Positions 23,381 to 24,121 of a DNA stretch of 24,121 nt are shown here, in pieces. The DNA comes from an uncultured Selenomonadales bacterium (lineage in GTDB: Bacteria > Bacillota > Negativicutes > Selenomonadales > Selenomonadaceae). The stretch is from NCBI GenBank assembly GCA_946547205.1, contig CAMNPA010000004.1:1-24121 (forward strand), in the 5' to 3' direction. Each line of letters opens with the position of its first letter. The first letter of the stretch is position 1. The translations under genes and the position numbers were made by a program. A model generated the notes under the pieces. The model was given only the letters and a program-made list of their open reading frames with translations. It was not told where the DNA came from and made no database searches.

Positions 23381-23978
23381 AAAAATTTTGCTCCTTGACA
23401 ACTACGACTCGTTCACTTACAACGTGTATCAGCTGCTGTCGGAACTTGGCGCGGCGGTTGAAGTCGTTCGCAACGATAAAATTTCCGTTGACGCCGTGAA
23501 AAATTTTTCCGCCGTGATAATTTCTCCGGGTCCCGGCGTTCCCAGTGACGCAGGCATTTCCGAACAGTTAATCGCCGAACTTAAAGGCGCGTTGCCGATT
23601 TTGGGAATTTGTCTCGGTCATCAAGCTATCGGCGAAGTTTTCGGCGGAAAGGTCGTTCGTGCAAAGGAAATCGTTCACGGCAAAACGTCTCGGCTCAAAC
23701 ACAACGGCGCGGGAATTTATCGCGGGCTTGAGCAGGGCATTGAAGTCGGTCGTTATCATTCGCTGATTATCGAACGCGAAACTTTGCCCGATTGTCTTGA
23801 AGTCACGAGCGAGCTTGACGACGGAACGATTATGGGCGTGCGACATAAAATTTTCGACGTGGAAGGCATTCAATTTCATCCCGAATCGATTTTGACGCCG
23901 AGCGGTCGCATCATGATGAAAAATTTTCTGCAACACTTGAACGCGGCAAATTCGGAGGTTGAACATGCAATTCATTGA
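23373..23978 (+). CDS. trpG: Anthranilate synthase glutamine amidotransferase TrpG
   Basis: A 201-residue class I glutamine amidotransferase that feeds ammonia to TrpE. It starts LLLDNYDSFTYNVYQLL, with the oxyanion loop SPGPGVP (51-57), nucleophile C80 in LGICLGHQAIG, and the H169/E171 pair in FHPESILTPSGR. It may also serve PabB, as in species with a shared amidotransferase. The ATG at 23373 overlaps the trpE stop by 8 nt (GAGG at 10 nt). The stop lies 14 nt inside obgE, so trpE, trpG and obgE are translationally linked. trpD is not immediately downstream. Confidence 0.94.
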   Translation: MREKILLLDNYDSFTYNVYQLLSELGAAVEVVRNDKISVDAVKNFSAVIISPGPGVPSDAGISEQLIAELKGALPILGICLGHQAIGEVFGGKVVRAKEIVHGKTSRLKHNGAGIYRGLEQGIEVGRYHSLIIERETLPDCLEVTSELDDGTIMGVRHKIFDVEGIQFHPESILTPSGRIMMKNFLQHLNAANSEVEHAIH

Positions 23979-24121
23979 CAGGAGCAAAATCTTTGTGCGT
24001 GCGGGCGACGGCGGCAACGGCAAATCATCTTTTCGGCGCGAAAAATTTGTACCTAAAGGCGGACCTGACGGCGGCGACGGCGGTAAAGGCGGCGATATTG
24101 TCCTTGAAGTCGACGAGAACA
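23965..24121 (+). CDS. obgE: Obg-family GTPase, N-terminal part (partial)
   Basis: The first 52 codons of an Obg/CgtA GTPase involved in ribosome assembly and growth control. The glycine-rich N-terminal domain is obvious: FIDRSKIFVRAGDGGNG, SFRREKFVPKGGPDGGDGG and KGGDIVLEVDEN. The ATG at 23965 follows TTCGGAGGTTGAAC. It overlaps trpG by 14 nt. The G domain lies beyond the right edge. Confidence 0.93.
   Translation, partial: MQFIDRSKIFVRAGDGGNGKSSFRREKFVPKGGPDGGDGGKGGDIVLEVDEN

Noticed and set aside
21878..23978. Para-aminobenzoate synthase (PabB/PabA) instead of TrpE/TrpG
   Set aside because: The PIAGT motif is the TrpE form; PabB has PIKGT.

Overview
The window looks like chromosomal DNA of a diderm Firmicute, most likely a Negativicutes (Selenomonadales-type) bacterium. 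This is inferred from strong GGAGG ribosome sites, many TTG and GTG starts, numerous lipoproteins and secreted proteins, an anthranilate synthase and Obg of Firmicute type, and short A-run/T-run words scattered throughout. No rRNA, tRNA, CRISPR array or intact insertion sequence is visible.

Layout. Positions 1-65 hold the 5' end of a minus-strand secreted protein, divergent from a complete polyamine transporter operon potABCD (304-4103, plus) that ends in a clear terminator. After a short IS30 transposase relic (about 4182-4229), a long minus-strand block runs from 14802 down to 4338. Read in its transcriptional direction it contains: a DUF6056-like membrane protein, a Sir2 deacylase, a second DUF6056-like paralogue, two tandem toxin-antitoxin modules (one toxin truncated), a CBS-CBS-ACT sensor, a substrate-binding lipoprotein with permuted lobe order, a secreted HAD hydrolase, a secreted Ntn/choloylglycine-hydrolase-like amidase, a SYLF (Ysc84) protein and a second secreted HAD hydrolase. 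Between 14945 and 18742 lie metQ (plus) and, convergent with it, an operon of aminotransferase, a second permuted binding protein and a ZnuA-like metal-binding lipoprotein. They share a bidirectional terminator. From 18946 to the right edge a plus-strand operon carries a MATE transporter fused to a GHKL-ATPase-like domain, a free-standing NRPS-type condensation protein, trpE, trpG and the start of obgE.

How the genes work together. PotABCD is the only complete transporter. Four further binding lipoproteins (two permuted SBP3 types, MetQ, ZnuA-like) have no permease or ATPase beside them and must use components encoded elsewhere or act as sensors. The CBS-ACT/SBP/HAD cluster and the aminotransferase/SBP/metal-SBP cluster are two related nutrient-acquisition operons built around paralogous permuted binding proteins.

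Most interesting points: (1) two paralogous lipoproteins whose amino-acid-binding fold appears circularly permuted; (2) a MATE-GHKL fusion next to a lone condensation protein, in one transcription unit with anthranilate synthase; (3) a dispersed family of degenerate heptanucleotide repeats that overlaps gene ends, supplies stop codons and marks the break in a toxin gene; (4) a consensus promoter whose short spacer is mostly a homopolymer, a candidate for phase variation. Gene-free stretches are all under 300 bases; their contents are given as promoters, terminators or repeats.
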